Shown here: positions 1 to 11,159 of the stretch, piece by piece
How positions within the stretch are numbered: position 1 is the stretch's first letter
Layout of the letters: each line of letters opens with the position of its first letter
From: Gordionus sp. m RMFG-2023
Taxonomy: Eukaryota; Nematomorpha; Gordioida; Chordodea; Parachordodidae
Length of the DNA stretch: 64,000 nt
Direction of reading: 5' to 3'
Assembly (NCBI RefSeq): GCF_954871325.1
Contig: NC_088775.1
Span: forward strand, 23,537,561-23,601,560
Translations under genes and position numbers: made by a program
Notes under the pieces: model-generated
Databases searched by the model: none
Told to the model about the DNA's origin: nothing
Seen by the model: the letters and a program-made list of their open reading frames with translations, nothing else

Positions 1-572
1 TAAAAACTTTAATGTTTTTGTCGAAAAATGGCAATTTGTGGATGTTACTATAGGAATGAAAAGAAAGTTATTTTTATAATATTTAATCTGGTTTCTGCTT
101 TGGTTAGTGGGTTGATTGAAGGGAATGCAGAAGCTCAAGTTTGTCTCATATTAGATTTGTCTAGCTAGGAATAGTTGCCATACCATCAGATCTTAACACA
201 TTTACATGAGATAAGTTAGTGGACTTAAGATTGTTAATAATATTTACGGTTGCATGATTAATTACTATATGGCTCTGGTGTCTGATAATATAAATAATCT
301 AGATCATTGCCTGCTAGGGATCTGCATTGGGCGTCGGCCATATCCCGAGCAATTTTTTTCTATTTTCCAAGATAACCTGAAATAAAAATTATTTGTTTGC
401 CCGGTCGGGCTTGAATTTATTTAAATATAGAATTAATTTTTTTCCCAATATGGTTTATTTTTACACTCAACATAAATATTAGCGCCTTGTTTCTTGCAAA
501 TATTTAAAAATATTATAATTTTATTTCAAAATTTAAACTCGTGGCCCAGTCCTATTTTAAACTTTTTTTGTA

Positions 573-2600
573 GTGGCCCTTTTCCAGGTTTATTCGAGGA
601 TGCTATTTCCCCTTCTAATCGCCTTTCTATTTTCCACTTTCTGGGCAACGCCCCGAGTCAAACCTAACTCTTTCACCCAGCTTGTCTTTCGTCGCTTTCT
701 GAGTTGTCTCTTCTCTTCTAATCAACAACGTCTATCCAATCAATCTTCTTTTGCCTTCCGTTCAACATGTCCAAACCATCTAAGTCTACAAGACATTTCC
801 TATTGCTTCTATCCTACTCAGTTCTTCTCTTGTTTTTTCCTCGCTCAGAGATACTTTGCATATCCATCTGTTCATTCTCATCTCCATTCTTTCCACCTTA
901 GTTCATGAGTCTCCTAATTGTCCATGCTTCTCTTAAATTTTGCATAAATTTTTCCTTCAAAGCTAGAAAGACATTTTTACCGGTTAAAATTGTAGATATC
1001 TCTCTAAATTTCTTCCAATCATATCCTATCCTTGCCACCACTTCCAAGTTAATGCCCATCTGAGTTATCACCTACTTAACAGTACTTCCCTACTTTCCAT
1101 ACTTATTTCATTTCCAATATAAACTAGTCATTCTATTATCTTGCACTCCTTTCACACTTTCTACAAATATATGTCGTGCTTGCCTTCTTCAGGCTTTCAT
1201 TTACATTACTACACCTATTGTGAACCCATTACAAAGCAGATACAACTAAAGTCTCTAGCAACACCTTTCCCATATACACCACATGGCCACGTGCCTGTCT
1301 CCTCGATCTTTAGACTCAAGACGAATTATTTTGAAACTTTCCCTATCCCTAACATTTCGAATCACATTTCATGCCTCTTCATACATCACCATCACTGCAG
1401 ATATTAGCCATTCATCAACTTCCGATTTCCTCAGGGCCCATTTTGTAATCTCATGCGGCATTCTGTCAAATACCTTCTCCTGATCTATAAATGCATAATA
1501 AAGCCACTTCCTCTTGGTATAATTACCTCACATCAAAAATAGTGTCAGTACTACTCTTCCCATGATTAAACCTGAACAGCATGTCATCCAATTTCAATTC
1601 TCCTTTCTAAAACTCTCGAAAACCTTAATTGCATGTTTTTGAAGTTTAATAGCTTTGTATATACAAACTAGTAAATTACACTTTTTGTTGTATATCAGGA
1701 TTATCACACTTTTCCACCATTCGTCAGGAGTAATTCATTCAAGAATAATCAGCATACAATGAAAGGTGGTTCACTCGATTCCCTGATCTTCATCCTTAAA
1801 CATTTCTGATCATTCTCGTAGACCCGCTCCTTTATCTTTCATATATTTTAAAGCTTTTCTAAACATCTTTATCAAATCTACAGCAAGGCCATTTCACATT
1901 ATTGTCTTAATCTCTTCATTCACGACTTCCTAACTTTTTATTTCATTACTACCAATTATGATTTTTCCCTCAAAATAATTTGAACAGTTTACACCCATTA
2001 CACCCGGTCTCTCTTTCACCCTCTACCCAGCGATCCTAAACATATTCTCTTCCCTTTCTCCTTCTCCAACTTTCCTGCAATCTCCAGCTTTTTAGTTTCT
2101 AGCGTTTTCGCAACTATTTTTTTTAGCATTCATTTTGCTATCTTACATTTTTCCATACCACCTTTCGCCATATTTTTTATCTATTCTCTGTAGCATCTTT
2201 TTTCTCATTAATTGCCTTGGCTCATCATAATTATACTACCACTTGTCTTTATGCCCGGTTCTCTTATCCAACCACTTTCCATTGCCTTTAACCAACTTGT
2301 TGATCATTTCCCACTTGTTATTTACACCGGATCCTTTAGAGACCCACACTCGTACTTGTGGCTAGCGTTGTAACTTGTTTATTTCTTTAAATCTTTTTTA
2401 ACTTTTAAACCTTTAGTCTCCGGATATACCTTTTCTTATGGCTTTAACTATAATATCGCCTTAATTGTGTTGCTATATACACTCTTCTTCCGGTATCATC
2501 ATCACATTTTTGCTATGCATCCATCTCTTTTTCTCATTAACAAATAATCAACGGTACCTTTTACACCACCAGATTCATGTCACCTAATTCTTTATATTTC
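573..2600 (-). mobile_element. Decayed LINE (APE-type non-LTR retrotransposon) remnant
   Basis: Read on the minus strand, this stretch keeps recognisable pieces of a non-LTR reverse transcriptase. Near 1430-1500 it reads AFIDQEKVFDRMPHE, which matches the RT motif 'AFIDLEKAFDRVPRE'. Near 1680-1740 it reads EWWKSVIILIYNKK, matching the 'EWRxSxIVPIYKxKGD' segment that follows the endonuclease. Near 2240-2280 a Lys-Trp-Trp motif fits the linker between endonuclease and RT. Many stops and shifts interrupt the frame, so it is an old, inactive copy. It belongs to the same family as the better preserved plus-strand copy at 46.85-49.55 kb. The ends are approximate, and the plus-strand open frames here are shadows. 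Confidence 0.7.
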
Positions 2601-4479
2601 TTATATAAAGTGTTACTCAATACCATTTCAATTGCGTAAATTCTAATATTCCCTCGCCTTACGAATTCCTCACCAGTCACCAAGTCTGAAGGCTGATTGA
2701 ATGAGTTTGATACAATCCAAGGGTCAATTTACTTATTAGCTGTTGAGATTATTAAAGGTGTAAATCGATTTTTGGGAGCGATGATTGATAGGAAAGAAGG
2801 GCTGGATGGTATATTAGCTTCACATTTGTTGATGCGTCAGCTAATATACTCGGGGCATATGAAGTCTGAGCATTGAGTTGCTTATTAATCTGTTATAAAA
2901 ATAATGATAAAAGATCAAGTAGAAAGAAGTTTAAACAACTCTATTTAGAAGGTAATTGGGCGAGTGATCAATTGAGTAGAATGTTTGAAACATTTTCAAC
3001 AAATATTAGAAATTTGTCCTTAATTTTGGATATAAAATTTGTCTTTAAAGGATGAATAGGGAATGTATGTAAGAATTTAGGTATGTAGTAGAGACCTATA
3101 CAAATTAACAATAGGATGTGTTCCGTGTTGTAAAAGCATTTGAAATATTGTGTAGAATCGGACGTGGTATTGGCTAAAGGAGAATCTAATATGGTTAAAC
3201 AGTCATGAGCTATTATGTAGCCTGCCAAATTGTGGTTAGTTGTTTAAAAAACATAATTCTGTTTTTAATATTGAGTTATGAGGCCTGAAAAATGGGAATA
3301 AGCTTCAAAATATTTTAATTCACTAAGTGCATTACTAAAGGGCCACATATGTTTCCATCGTTTAAATACCACATATTTAGGTTTAATTTGAACTCTGATT
3401 GAGTTATCCCATTAATGGTCAAGATTTTTCTAATGGTTAAAAATGCTCAATTTTTTCAAATATATTGATTAATGCTCAAATATGATATTCTAAAAAAATC
3501 AGCCGAAAAAAATAATTATAAATAGAAAATCTAGCCAGGTGCATGGCTGCGGTTAAGAGACTAGATAATGAATTCCGAAGCAAAATAAAAGAAGATGGTT
3601 CCCTTTGTTGTAAACCTTCTTGGGACTTTTGTATAAACTGTAAATTGTGTTTAAAAAACGTTTTCCTGCCTACAATATACCACTTTCTTAAAATTTTCTA
3701 TAAACTCTTCGTAGTTAGTGTAAATCTATCGATTCATCATATGGGTTTTAAATGCTTGTTACATACCGACCATTTAAGATTATATCATAAGAAGGTATAC
3801 AAGGGGATCCATTAGGACTACTTTTATTTTTCGGAATCCATCAGTTTCCCAACTCAATCAGGTTCAAGACTTATCATGGTATTTAGACGATCCAACCACG
3901 TGAAGCCCCTCAACCATTGTACCTAGCGCATTAAAATATTTAATTTGTTCCCATGTTTCAAGCTTAACAGTCTCGATATTAATAAAACACAAACCACCCA
4001 ATTTGGTAGCCTACATAATTTTTCCGACAGTTTCATCCTATTCTCTGCTTTAGCTAATACCAACACGACCGAATAATTTATACACAACATTTTCAAAAAC
4101 TTTTAACATTCCATTAACCAACACATCAATATTTATCTTTAATACGTAAATGTATCCATTACATAGCTAAGTTTTTACATATATTACATTCATCATCCAT
4201 CTACGACAAAAGAAATCCCGATATTTTTTTCCAAAATTTGAATTATCCCTCTCTTTACAAATCATTTTTCCCGGGGTAAGAAACAGCTTTAATTTTTTTT
4301 TAAAATGCAAATTACGCCTTTTTCTTCTTAGTAAAGATAAACCAAGACCGATTCGAAACCACATCGTAATCCAAAAATTTTTTCAAAAAATATAATCTAA
4401 TGAAAAACGGTTATTTTATCTAACAAAATTGGTCCGGATCGATCGATTAATCAAATTAAATTTAATCTTGTATAAATAG
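2601..4479. other. Noncoding stretch, probable GNB5 intron
   Basis: AT-rich sequence with no supported exon. Short open frames at 2873-3055 and 3543-3815 show no family resemblance and no convincing splice sites. The preceding GNB5 exon, expected to encode the segment before the last WD repeats, was looked for and not found in the first 4.48 kb. Confidence 0.4.
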
Positions 4480-4646
4480 GTCGTCTTTTATTTGCTGGTT
4501 ACAATGATTACACCGTCAATATTTGGGATTCGCTTAAAGGCACCCGTATAAATCAAGTGTACGGTCACGAAAACCGTATCAGCTGCTTGCAGACCTCGGC
4601 CGATGGAACCGCCTTCGCAACTTCTAGCTGGGATTCTACCATCAGG
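4480..4646 (+). CDS. GNB5: G-protein beta-5 subunit, penultimate coding exon (last WD40 repeats)
   Basis: This exon encodes 55 residues of a WD40 beta-propeller. It starts [16 protein letters not shown], continues through [10 protein letters not shown] and [15 protein letters not shown]. This matches the C-terminal blades of Gbeta5, where human GNB5 has '[17 protein letters not shown]', 'GHENRVSTLR' and 'SWDHTLRVWA'. The GHEN and VWA features separate Gbeta5 from Gbeta1-4, which end in IWN. Gbeta5 pairs with R7-family RGS proteins through their GGL domain and regulates Gi/o signalling at the membrane. The exon follows the acceptor TAAATAG, begins with two bases of a split Gly codon (phase 1) and ends AGG before the donor GTAACG. 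The upstream part of the gene lies outside the window. Confidence 0.9.
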
Positions 4647-4927
4647 GTAACGGTCGCAATACATTAAGATACAAATGAGAATGTGTCAGGGTTTAACAAA
4701 AAATATTCAATGAATGAAAAAATTTTTTACAATGGAATTTTGAGCAAAATCTCAGGGAAAAAAATCTTCGAGGAAACTGGTTTTATAGAAATAAAACAAT
4801 AGGAAAGGGTAATCCATAATTTTAAGCTAAGGAAAATAATGAATACAAATTATTACCAAGAATAAAATTCATTTTTTAAAAGAAATATGTAATTGCTTAT
4901 TAAAAATAATACCTACTAATAATATAG

Positions 4928-4939
4928 GTATGGGCTTAA
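4928..4939 (+). CDS. GNB5: G-protein beta-5 subunit, 12-nt terminal coding exon (VWA-stop)
   Basis: After a 281-nt intron (4647-4927, GTAACG...AATATAG) the sequence GTATGGGCTTAA encodes Val-Trp-Ala-stop. Joined in phase 0 to the preceding exon it completes ...DSTIRVWA, the canonical Gbeta5 C-terminus. If the donor were not used, read-through would give RVTVAIH-stop, which destroys the closing Trp of the last WD blade. The match to the family terminus, the correct phase and the clean AG acceptor make this call firm despite its size. Confidence 0.85.
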   Translation, partial: VWA

Positions 4940-5831
4940 CTTTCTCAGCGTATCTCACAACCCCTGAACATAGCAAACAAAAATGCAGTTGCTTATTTAT
5001 AATCGAAAAAAAATTATCCATTTTTAGACGCATTCCTTATATATTTTGATACATAATAATTATCCAAATCAATTCTCATATTTAAGTGCAATATTTATCT
5101 TTTATACATAAATGATATATTTATTGAAATGATCGTAGAATTTTTTAAAATCTATTTTCAGTTCTAATTTCTGTTAATATATTTTCAAAAACAAGATATT
5201 TGAATTCAATTTTCGTATATTTTATTTTGAGTCCGACCTATACAATTAATATTTATTATATTACCTTGTTAATTATGAAAATTGTGAATTTATTTTTATA
5301 AATATAAAAATCATTAGCAAAATTTTTGAATTTACTTTATATTCCTAAAAAAATAAATGATTTATATGTTATAAATCGTAAAATGATAGTAATGTTATGT
5401 AATGAAAATTGTTTTCCGTCATATAAATTAATTAATTTATCTATTAAAAAGGTGCAAATAATATTTTTTGATCATGTTTTCATTTTATAAGAATTTTTTT
5501 TGGATTTTGAATGATTTCACAGGTTGAATAATATGGTGGCTGAGAAAATAAAAATTTACTATATTTTGATTATTTGAAAATGTTATTTTAAAACTAGATG
5601 TCTGCATAAATCTAGTTATTCCAATCTCAGTTCGATCCCGAATATAAACAAAAATTATTTACTTAATTTTTTGAAGATGAGCAATTTATTAGAACACTTT
5701 TTAAAAATAATCTAACAAATTTTAATATTTGACTTTCGAAAAATTAGATGATAAAAAAGGCGAGTAGTTAGGGTGAGGAGGTATAACTCTTATTTTAAAA
5801 TTGTTTTATTTTATTTAAATTTTAATATTAG
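4940..5831. other. GNB5 3' flank / intergenic
   Basis: Very AT-rich. It holds the presumed GNB5 3' untranslated region. Near 5585-5650 there is a short B-box-like string (AGTTCGATCCCGAA), but no matching A box was found. No gene was seen. Confidence 0.4.
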
Positions 5832-6575
5832 CAGGGTTGGCAAGTCGGTCAATTGACCGGTCAAATTCTGTCAATTGACCGGAAGAGTATTTGACCTGGT
5901 CAAATACTCTAAAAAATCTAAAGAAAAAAAAATTAAGAATATGTAAAAAAGGAGAAAACGATATAAATACATGTGATCACAGTGTTTTATATTTTTTGGG
6001 TATCAAGAGGAGCATCTCACTAGTAGTGAATTCAATGAAATATGTGATATAACTCAAGAAACCATTTTAGAATAGGTGATGACCAAGATATTTTAAGTGA
6101 CATAATTAATTTCGAGGCAAAAACAGCATGTTTTATAGCGATTTATGTGGAAAACAGTAATTTCCATAAGAAACAATCAATTCCGACCTCAAGTAAATAG
6201 ATTAAACTTTGCCCACCATCATTAAGAGATTACAATTCCTAGTTCTGCTTCTTCTTTAGAAAGAAATAGGTCGATTTGGGTTAATATTCTTATGAAAATA
6301 GAAATCGATTGAAGATCTCGACATCAGGAATATTGATTAAAAAATATTAAAGAAAATGATAATATTGAATATGAATCAGAACAAGACTCTGCTACGGAGA
6401 GCTAAACGTTAGTTATTGAATGACAATGAATTTAAAAATTTAATATTATAGATTCGTTTTATTATAATTCAAAATAAAGTTAATATTGACTTGAAAAAAC
6501 ATATATTTGAATTTGACCAGTCAAATATCGGTCAATTGACCGAAACGTATTAGACCTGACAAATGCACAACCCTG
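5832..6575 (+). mobile_element. Short deleted hAT transposon with 8-bp target-site duplication
   Basis: The element begins CAGGGTTGGCAAGTCGGTCA and ends with the inverted form ...TGCACAACCCTG. It is flanked on both sides by AATATTAG (5824-5831 and 6576-6583), a perfect 8-bp duplication as expected for hAT. The subterminal regions are rich in GGTCAATTGACC / TTTGACCGGTCAAA palindromes. Inside, near 6232-6300, a piece reads IPSSASSLERNRSIW, which resembles the C-terminal dimerisation motif of hAT transposases (SSxxSERxFS). At 744 bp it is an internal-deletion derivative that cannot move on its own. The TIR and coding scrap match the larger minus-strand relative ending at 52,425. Confidence 0.85.
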
Positions 6576-6583
6576 AATATTAG

Positions 6584-7581
6584 TGATATTAAAAACAAGA
6601 GTGAAACATTCGTCAAAATAAAAAAATCTTCAAAGAGGTTTGATAATGTTCAAGCAAAATTTTACTTAAAATTCCAAATCTGTGATCTTATACATCTCTC
6701 ATGATAAAGTCACAAATCTTTAAAAATAATTATCTTATTTTCTTTAAAAAAATCCTATTCAAAGAGTTTAAAATAACCCGAAACACTGTTACTTATACTT
6801 ACTATAATGATATTTTTAAAATACCAATAAAAGTGATACTTTTTATCTGATATATTTATATAATATCTTCATTCGTATGATTTAAAATAATTCAATCATT
6901 TTACCCTATTATTTGATATAAATTCAGATTATAAAGTGTCTAGAAAATTTTGAACCAATGGCTTATTGGTTTTATTGGGAACATTCGACCAAATTTAACT
7001 TTGACATTTTGTATAAGTAATGATAGCCAGAAACACCCTAACCAGAAATTTTGGCTGTATTTAGAGCCCTGAAGGGAAATTAAAATATTATAATTAATAT
7101 CAGGTGACGAATATGGAAGATTTCATATTGGATAGTTGTTTTATTACTAACAATAATATACATATAATTATTATAAATTATCATAATTACAAAAAAATAT
7201 TATAATAATAAAATTGCATAAATTTATATTGATTTTTATAATAATTTATTTGTAATTTTGTAAGAATTCTGATTTGGCTTTCGTTTTTGAGGGGAACAAA
7301 TAGATCTGCGAAAAATAAAAATATTTTGAATTTCGAAATAAGTCATAATTGAGTTTTTAAATAAAAGAAAGTAATATTAAAGTCGATAAAAACTATCGTC
7401 TCACCTAATTTTTCGCAAAAATTGGTTGACATTAAAAAAATAAATATTTGTAGAATTTAGTAGAGGCTTAAATTTGATATGATAGTTTGAAAACATTACT
7501 AAAAAAGTATTTTCTACCGTTATACTAAAGATAGGCACTAAGAGTTCTATAATATACTTGTTCTTTGTCTTTGTCGTGTAG
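6584..7581. other. AT-rich stretch with no supported gene
   Basis: No exon, repeat end or RNA gene could be supported here. If the candidate exons starting at 7582 belong to a real gene, its 5' exons must lie here or further upstream. None with a compatible phase-2 donor was found by eye. Confidence 0.3.
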
Positions 7582-7700
7582 GCTAGTCAACACTTTAAAG
7601 CCTATTATTACGTCGGAGGAGCTAACGATAGGCCCTATCGGGGATTTCTGGGAACTCATCCTGTTATCGTCACATATCGCGCAACACAAAAAGACAAAAA
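7582..7700 (+). CDS. Candidate exon A of an unrecognised host gene
   Basis: A GC-richer island behind a strong pyrimidine-rich acceptor (CTTTGTCTTTGTCGTGTAG). In the frame that links to the next exons (phase 2 in, phase 1 out) it encodes 39 residues including LKPIITSEELTIGPIGDFWE and ILLSSHIAQHKK, then donor A|GTTGTC. I do not recognise the family. The frame was chosen because its exit phase fits the following 45-nt exons and the final exon. Two other readings are open and cannot be excluded: plus-strand phase 0 (...YYYVGGANDRPYRGFLGTH...) and a minus-strand reading (MSSQKSPIGPIVSSSDVI...). Confidence 0.4.
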
Positions 7701-7795
7701 GTTGTCGAGATTCGGTACAATAAAAACTGTTAGTTGTAACACCTTTTTAATTAAAAAAATAAACCGACAAATTAAGTCTCCTTACTAATTTATAG

Positions 7796-7840
7796 AAAAC
7801 GGAACTCTTCTAAAAACTCCAGGAACCGTTTCTATCAAAA
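7796..7840 (+). CDS. Candidate exon B1, 45 nt, first copy of a duplicated exon
   Basis: Acceptor AATTTATAG and donor AAAA|GTACAAA bracket exactly 45 nt. Entering in phase 1 it reads (K)NGTLLKTPGTVSIK and leaves in phase 1. The same exon with its flanking intron recurs 150 bp downstream with one coding difference, which argues that the exon and its splice sites were duplicated as a unit. Function unknown. Confidence 0.4.
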
Positions 7841-7945
7841 GTACAAATTTTTTATACTTATTTTCTTGAATTTAAAAATCAAAAATAATAACTAGAAAAT
7901 ATAATTTTTAAGAAAATTATAAATACAAAAACCATTAATTTATAG

Positions 7946-7990
7946 AAAACGAAACTCTTCTAAAAACTCCAGGAACCGTTTCTATCAAAA
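7946..7990 (+). CDS. Candidate exon B2, 45 nt, second copy of the duplicated exon
   Basis: Identical in length, phase and splice-site context to the exon at 7796-7840. It differs by one base, changing Gly to Glu (NETLLKTPGTVSIK). Since 45 is a multiple of three, using either copy or both would keep the frame, so the pair could be mutually exclusive or additive exons. Confidence 0.4.
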
Positions 7991-8108
7991 GTACAATAAT
8001 TTTTTTAACTTACTTTCTTGAATTTAAAAATCAAAAACAATAACTGAAAATTATAAATACATAAAAATAAATATTATTTATGTAAAAATAATTTTGGGGT
8101 TTTTTCAG

Positions 8109-8161
8109 ATTTTCTCCCCCTCTACCAAGAGTTATTATACCGAATGTTTAATTTTTTATAG
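8109..8161 (+). CDS. Candidate terminal exon C of the unrecognised gene
   Basis: A pyrimidine-rich acceptor (GGGGTTTTTTCAG) is followed by a GC-richer stretch. Entered in phase 1 it completes an Asn codon and reads FLPLYQELLYRMFNFL-stop (TAG at 8159-8161). Combined with exons A and B the C-terminus would be ...KTPGTVSIKNFLPLYQELLY... The hydrophobic, helix-like end has no family I can name. Low certainty because no upstream exon anchors the gene. Confidence 0.35.
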
Positions 8162-8995
8162 AATGCTTACACAATGTTGAAACAGGAACAAATAGAAAAA
8201 TTAAACTCCAATTAAATTCGAACATATTTGGTAGATTTCCTCGTATTTAACTCAACTGGTAAAAAAAAATTCTTATCTTATGATTTCGGTTCTATAATAA
8301 GTCTAAAATCAGTCAATGCGATCAATCATTTGCAATAAAAATCAAGACATTTATTAATAAACCAAGATAATATCTCTTTCTACGGCAAAAAATGAAAATG
8401 CAAATTGATGTTCAAATATGCTCCTTTGTGAGTGAGAACCCAACAAAATAATAGTTGGCTATGATATTTTATCCGTTAATTATAAAATTTAAATATTATG
8501 TTTGATTTTTATATTAATATTATGTTTTTAAAGCAGATACTATTTTATACAAATTTTAATGTTATAAAACAGGAAAATGTCCTTGATAAAATGAATCCCT
8601 CATAAATCAATTTATGTTTGTTCAAGATCCTTTTTAATATAATATTTCGAGTAAGTAAAGTAGTAGCAGTGATTTTATTTCGAAGTAGTTTGGAGACAGC
8701 AGATTTTAATAAATGATTTTTTAAAATTAAAATGATTTTAGAAAATCAAATTAATTATGACAAAAACAGGGATGCGAATCCTTCAAAAAAAAGGATAAGG
8801 AAATAAAATTTTGGGAAAGAGTTCGGACCCAGGGTCCGGGTGAACATAAAGAAATATTGACTCAAAATATTTTTTTATACAAACATAATTTACAAGTAAG
8901 AAATTTAAAAATTATTTTATAATTTAAATGTTTTATTTAATCGCATAGCCTTAATATCATTTATAATAAAATATTATTAACTAAACTACAAAATA

Positions 8996-9247
8996 TAGGC
9001 GTATCCAGGATTTTGCTAAAGGGGGGGCACTAATAGGTGTTTTCCTCCATAAATTTTATTGGAGATCTATAGATCAATTTATAGTAAGCCTTATATAAGA
9101 TTTTTATAAAAATAATTTTGGTTTTCACTTTTAATTTTTATAAAAATTTTGAATTATAGTTGTTATTTTGAAAAGTTATTAACTTTTACTAATTTTTCTT
9201 ATGGGGGAGGGTTCCCACCTTTGGTTCAAGATAAACGTATTCCTATA
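8996..9247. repeat. MITE-like repeat with imperfect inverted ends
   Basis: It starts TATAGGCGTATCCAGG and ends GATAAACGTATTCCTATA, an imperfect inverted pair of a type (TAGGCGTAGCCAGG) seen at many hAT-like MITE ends. The flanks are also similar (AAAATATTATTA...ACTACAAAAT on the left, ATAAAATATTATTACTACACC on the right). No coding content. The element at 20.0-20.46 kb has a related terminus. Confidence 0.4.
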
Positions 9248-9818
9248 ATAAAATATTATTACTACACCATAAAATTTGAAATATTTCACCTTCGATATAA
9301 TAGATTAAAATAAGTATTAAATGGAAAATCAAAATTTGAGAAATGCGAAGAGAAAAAAAAATGACTCCTAAAAAAAATTTTAATTATTTTTCATGGATTT
9401 TATTTTAAAACATTATATTATTTTAAAAAAATTTAAATATCTTTTTTGACACCTAGAACCCTCCATTTTTAAGAAAGACCGTGTCCAGAGTTGAGTCTAA
9501 CAAAAACACGAGGGTTCAGGGTCCGGGTACCCCTGAGAAAAAAAGTATAAAATAATTGTTAAATTTATATATTATGTTATTTTATATTTTTTTTACTTTT
9601 GGTAACATTTAAATCCATTTATAAATAAATAAAATATTTCAAAACATAAATAATGAGAAACAACAGACTTCCGTTACACACCCCGTAAAATTTTCAAAAA
9701 ATAGTGAGAATGATTTGGCCGATAAAGTAACTCGATTTCATTTTGTTTTTAAATTCATTATAAATGCAGTAGACCATTAAAAATTCGGATTGTGAGTAAA
9801 TAAAATATTTAAAAAAAC

Positions 9819-9974
9819 CAGTTGTAGAAGAATCGCTGCCAGGGTAGTTAAATAGTGGACACTTTAGCCGATCGTTAGAAACAAGCCGAAAAAGGTGATC
9901 ATCGTTTGCGAACAAGGAATCGTTGTTTCTAACAAAATTTACGAAGCATTCCAAATCGAACGTAGTCAAAATGT
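9819..9974 (-). CDS. Candidate isolated exon of an unrecognised gene
   Basis: On the minus strand an acceptor (TTTATTTAG) and a donor (ACTG|GTTTTTTTAAA) bracket a 156-nt open, GC-richer stretch, phase 1 in and phase 1 out. It reads ILTTFDLECFVNFVRNNDSL, then LFRLVSNDRLKCPLFNYPGS, then DSSTTG. Composition and splice sites look like a host exon, but I recognise no family and found no partner exons, and the flanking genes are on the other strand. It could also be a scrap of a mobile element. Confidence 0.3.
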
Positions 9975-10299
9975 CTAAATAAATGATTAACTCATTAAAT
10001 TGTTACAAGCTTATTAAAATTGCTAGAATCAAGCAATCGTTCTAGGGGCAAAATATATTCACCCCTTTCATTTTAGAGGACATATCCTTTTCCTTCGTTA
10101 TCTAGGCGAGAAATAAATGAAACTATTAAATCCTATCTCATGACATGATTGTTATTTCTAATTGATATAATAACGTTTAGGCGTTATTCTAAAAACGCAA
10201 CCAAAGATCTTTATTGATATTAACAATTTATTTTATCTCCTAAATTAAAAATTATTTTGACTATATTATATATTTGGCATGAATATTAGTGAAATTATT

Positions 10300-10930
10300 A
10301 AGCTACATATGGTTAATAAATGATACAAAATTTACGAATAAAATTTAGAACAAATTATTTTTTAAACATCTTATTAAATCTTTTATTATCTTCTTTTACG
10401 TTAAAAATTATTAAGTATATTTATATTTTGTACAAAAATAAAAAGTATAATTATAATGATCTTTTACGGTTAAAAGTAACTTTTTATAAAATTTAAGTTA
10501 ACTAAAAAATTACATTTTGAATAACCTTTTTTAAAAATGATTGCAGAAAATATAAAGGATATTTACAAAAATATAAGGATATTTTTAAGGTAAAAAAAAT
10601 CAAAAATAATTAATTTAAGTTTAAAAAAATATACACTTAAATAACCTTAAAATATATTCTTTCAATTTTTTATATTATAATTTCATTTAAAATTTTATTT
10701 GACTATTTAACATTTCCCTCTTTTTTAAAAGTTTTTCCTCTCGTTTGTTCCAATTTTTCATTATTCATCCATTGCTATCATTAATCGATCAGATTTCCAT
10801 TTCAAATATTTCGTCAATTTCAAAAAAATCTTTACATTTATATTTTATGTAATCAAAAAATTTTTTATTTTGTATTTATTTATAATTGAAAATATTTTTA
10901 GATCTTTTTTTAAAAATATTTTTTAATTAT
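10300..10930 (-). mobile_element. LTR-like fossil segment (Ty3/gypsy family, inverted relative to 15.6/18.9 kb)
   Basis: Read on the minus strand, this noncoding block matches two pieces of the plus-strand gypsy fossil: about 10,585-10,905 is the reverse complement of about 18,955-19,275, and about 10,310-10,450 is the reverse complement of about 15,600-15,710. That both pieces occur in one ~600-bp block suggests a solo or end-fragment LTR. It is broken and old, with no open frame. Confidence 0.6.
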
Positions 10931-11159
10931 AATTTAGGTAATATTAATAATTCACTAATATATTATAATAATATTACAAGGTAAGTTATAATAATAGTAA
11001 AAAAATATATAATATTAGTAAATCACAATTATATAAAATTATTAATTCTTGCTATTTTTTATTGATTGAGATCCAAGTTCCCTTTTAGCATTAACCTTAT
11101 AATAGGCAGCAAAATGGCCAAAGTCTATCCTATGATAGTATTCAATTAGGGGGTTTCGG

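Larger units (their letters stand above)
7781..8062 (+). repeat. Tandem direct duplication of about 150 bp
   Basis: Two copies start at about 7788 and 7938 with AATTTATAGAAAACG and run through the 45-nt exon, its donor and about 100 bp of intron (TTCTTGAATTTAAAAATCAA...). The exon part is almost identical between copies. The intron part differs by small indels, so the duplication is not very recent and the exon part has drifted less. Confidence 0.8.

Noticed and set aside
3543-3815. 90-codon frame starting MAAVKRLDNEF
   Set aside because: No domain, no clear splice context and atypical composition. It does not match the missing GNB5 exon.
7563-7720. Minus-strand exon reading MSSQKSPIGPIVSSSDVIIG
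   Set aside because: Open and preceded by a fair acceptor, but the plus-strand reading has a stronger pyrimidine-rich acceptor and phase-compatible downstream exons. Kept only as an alternative.
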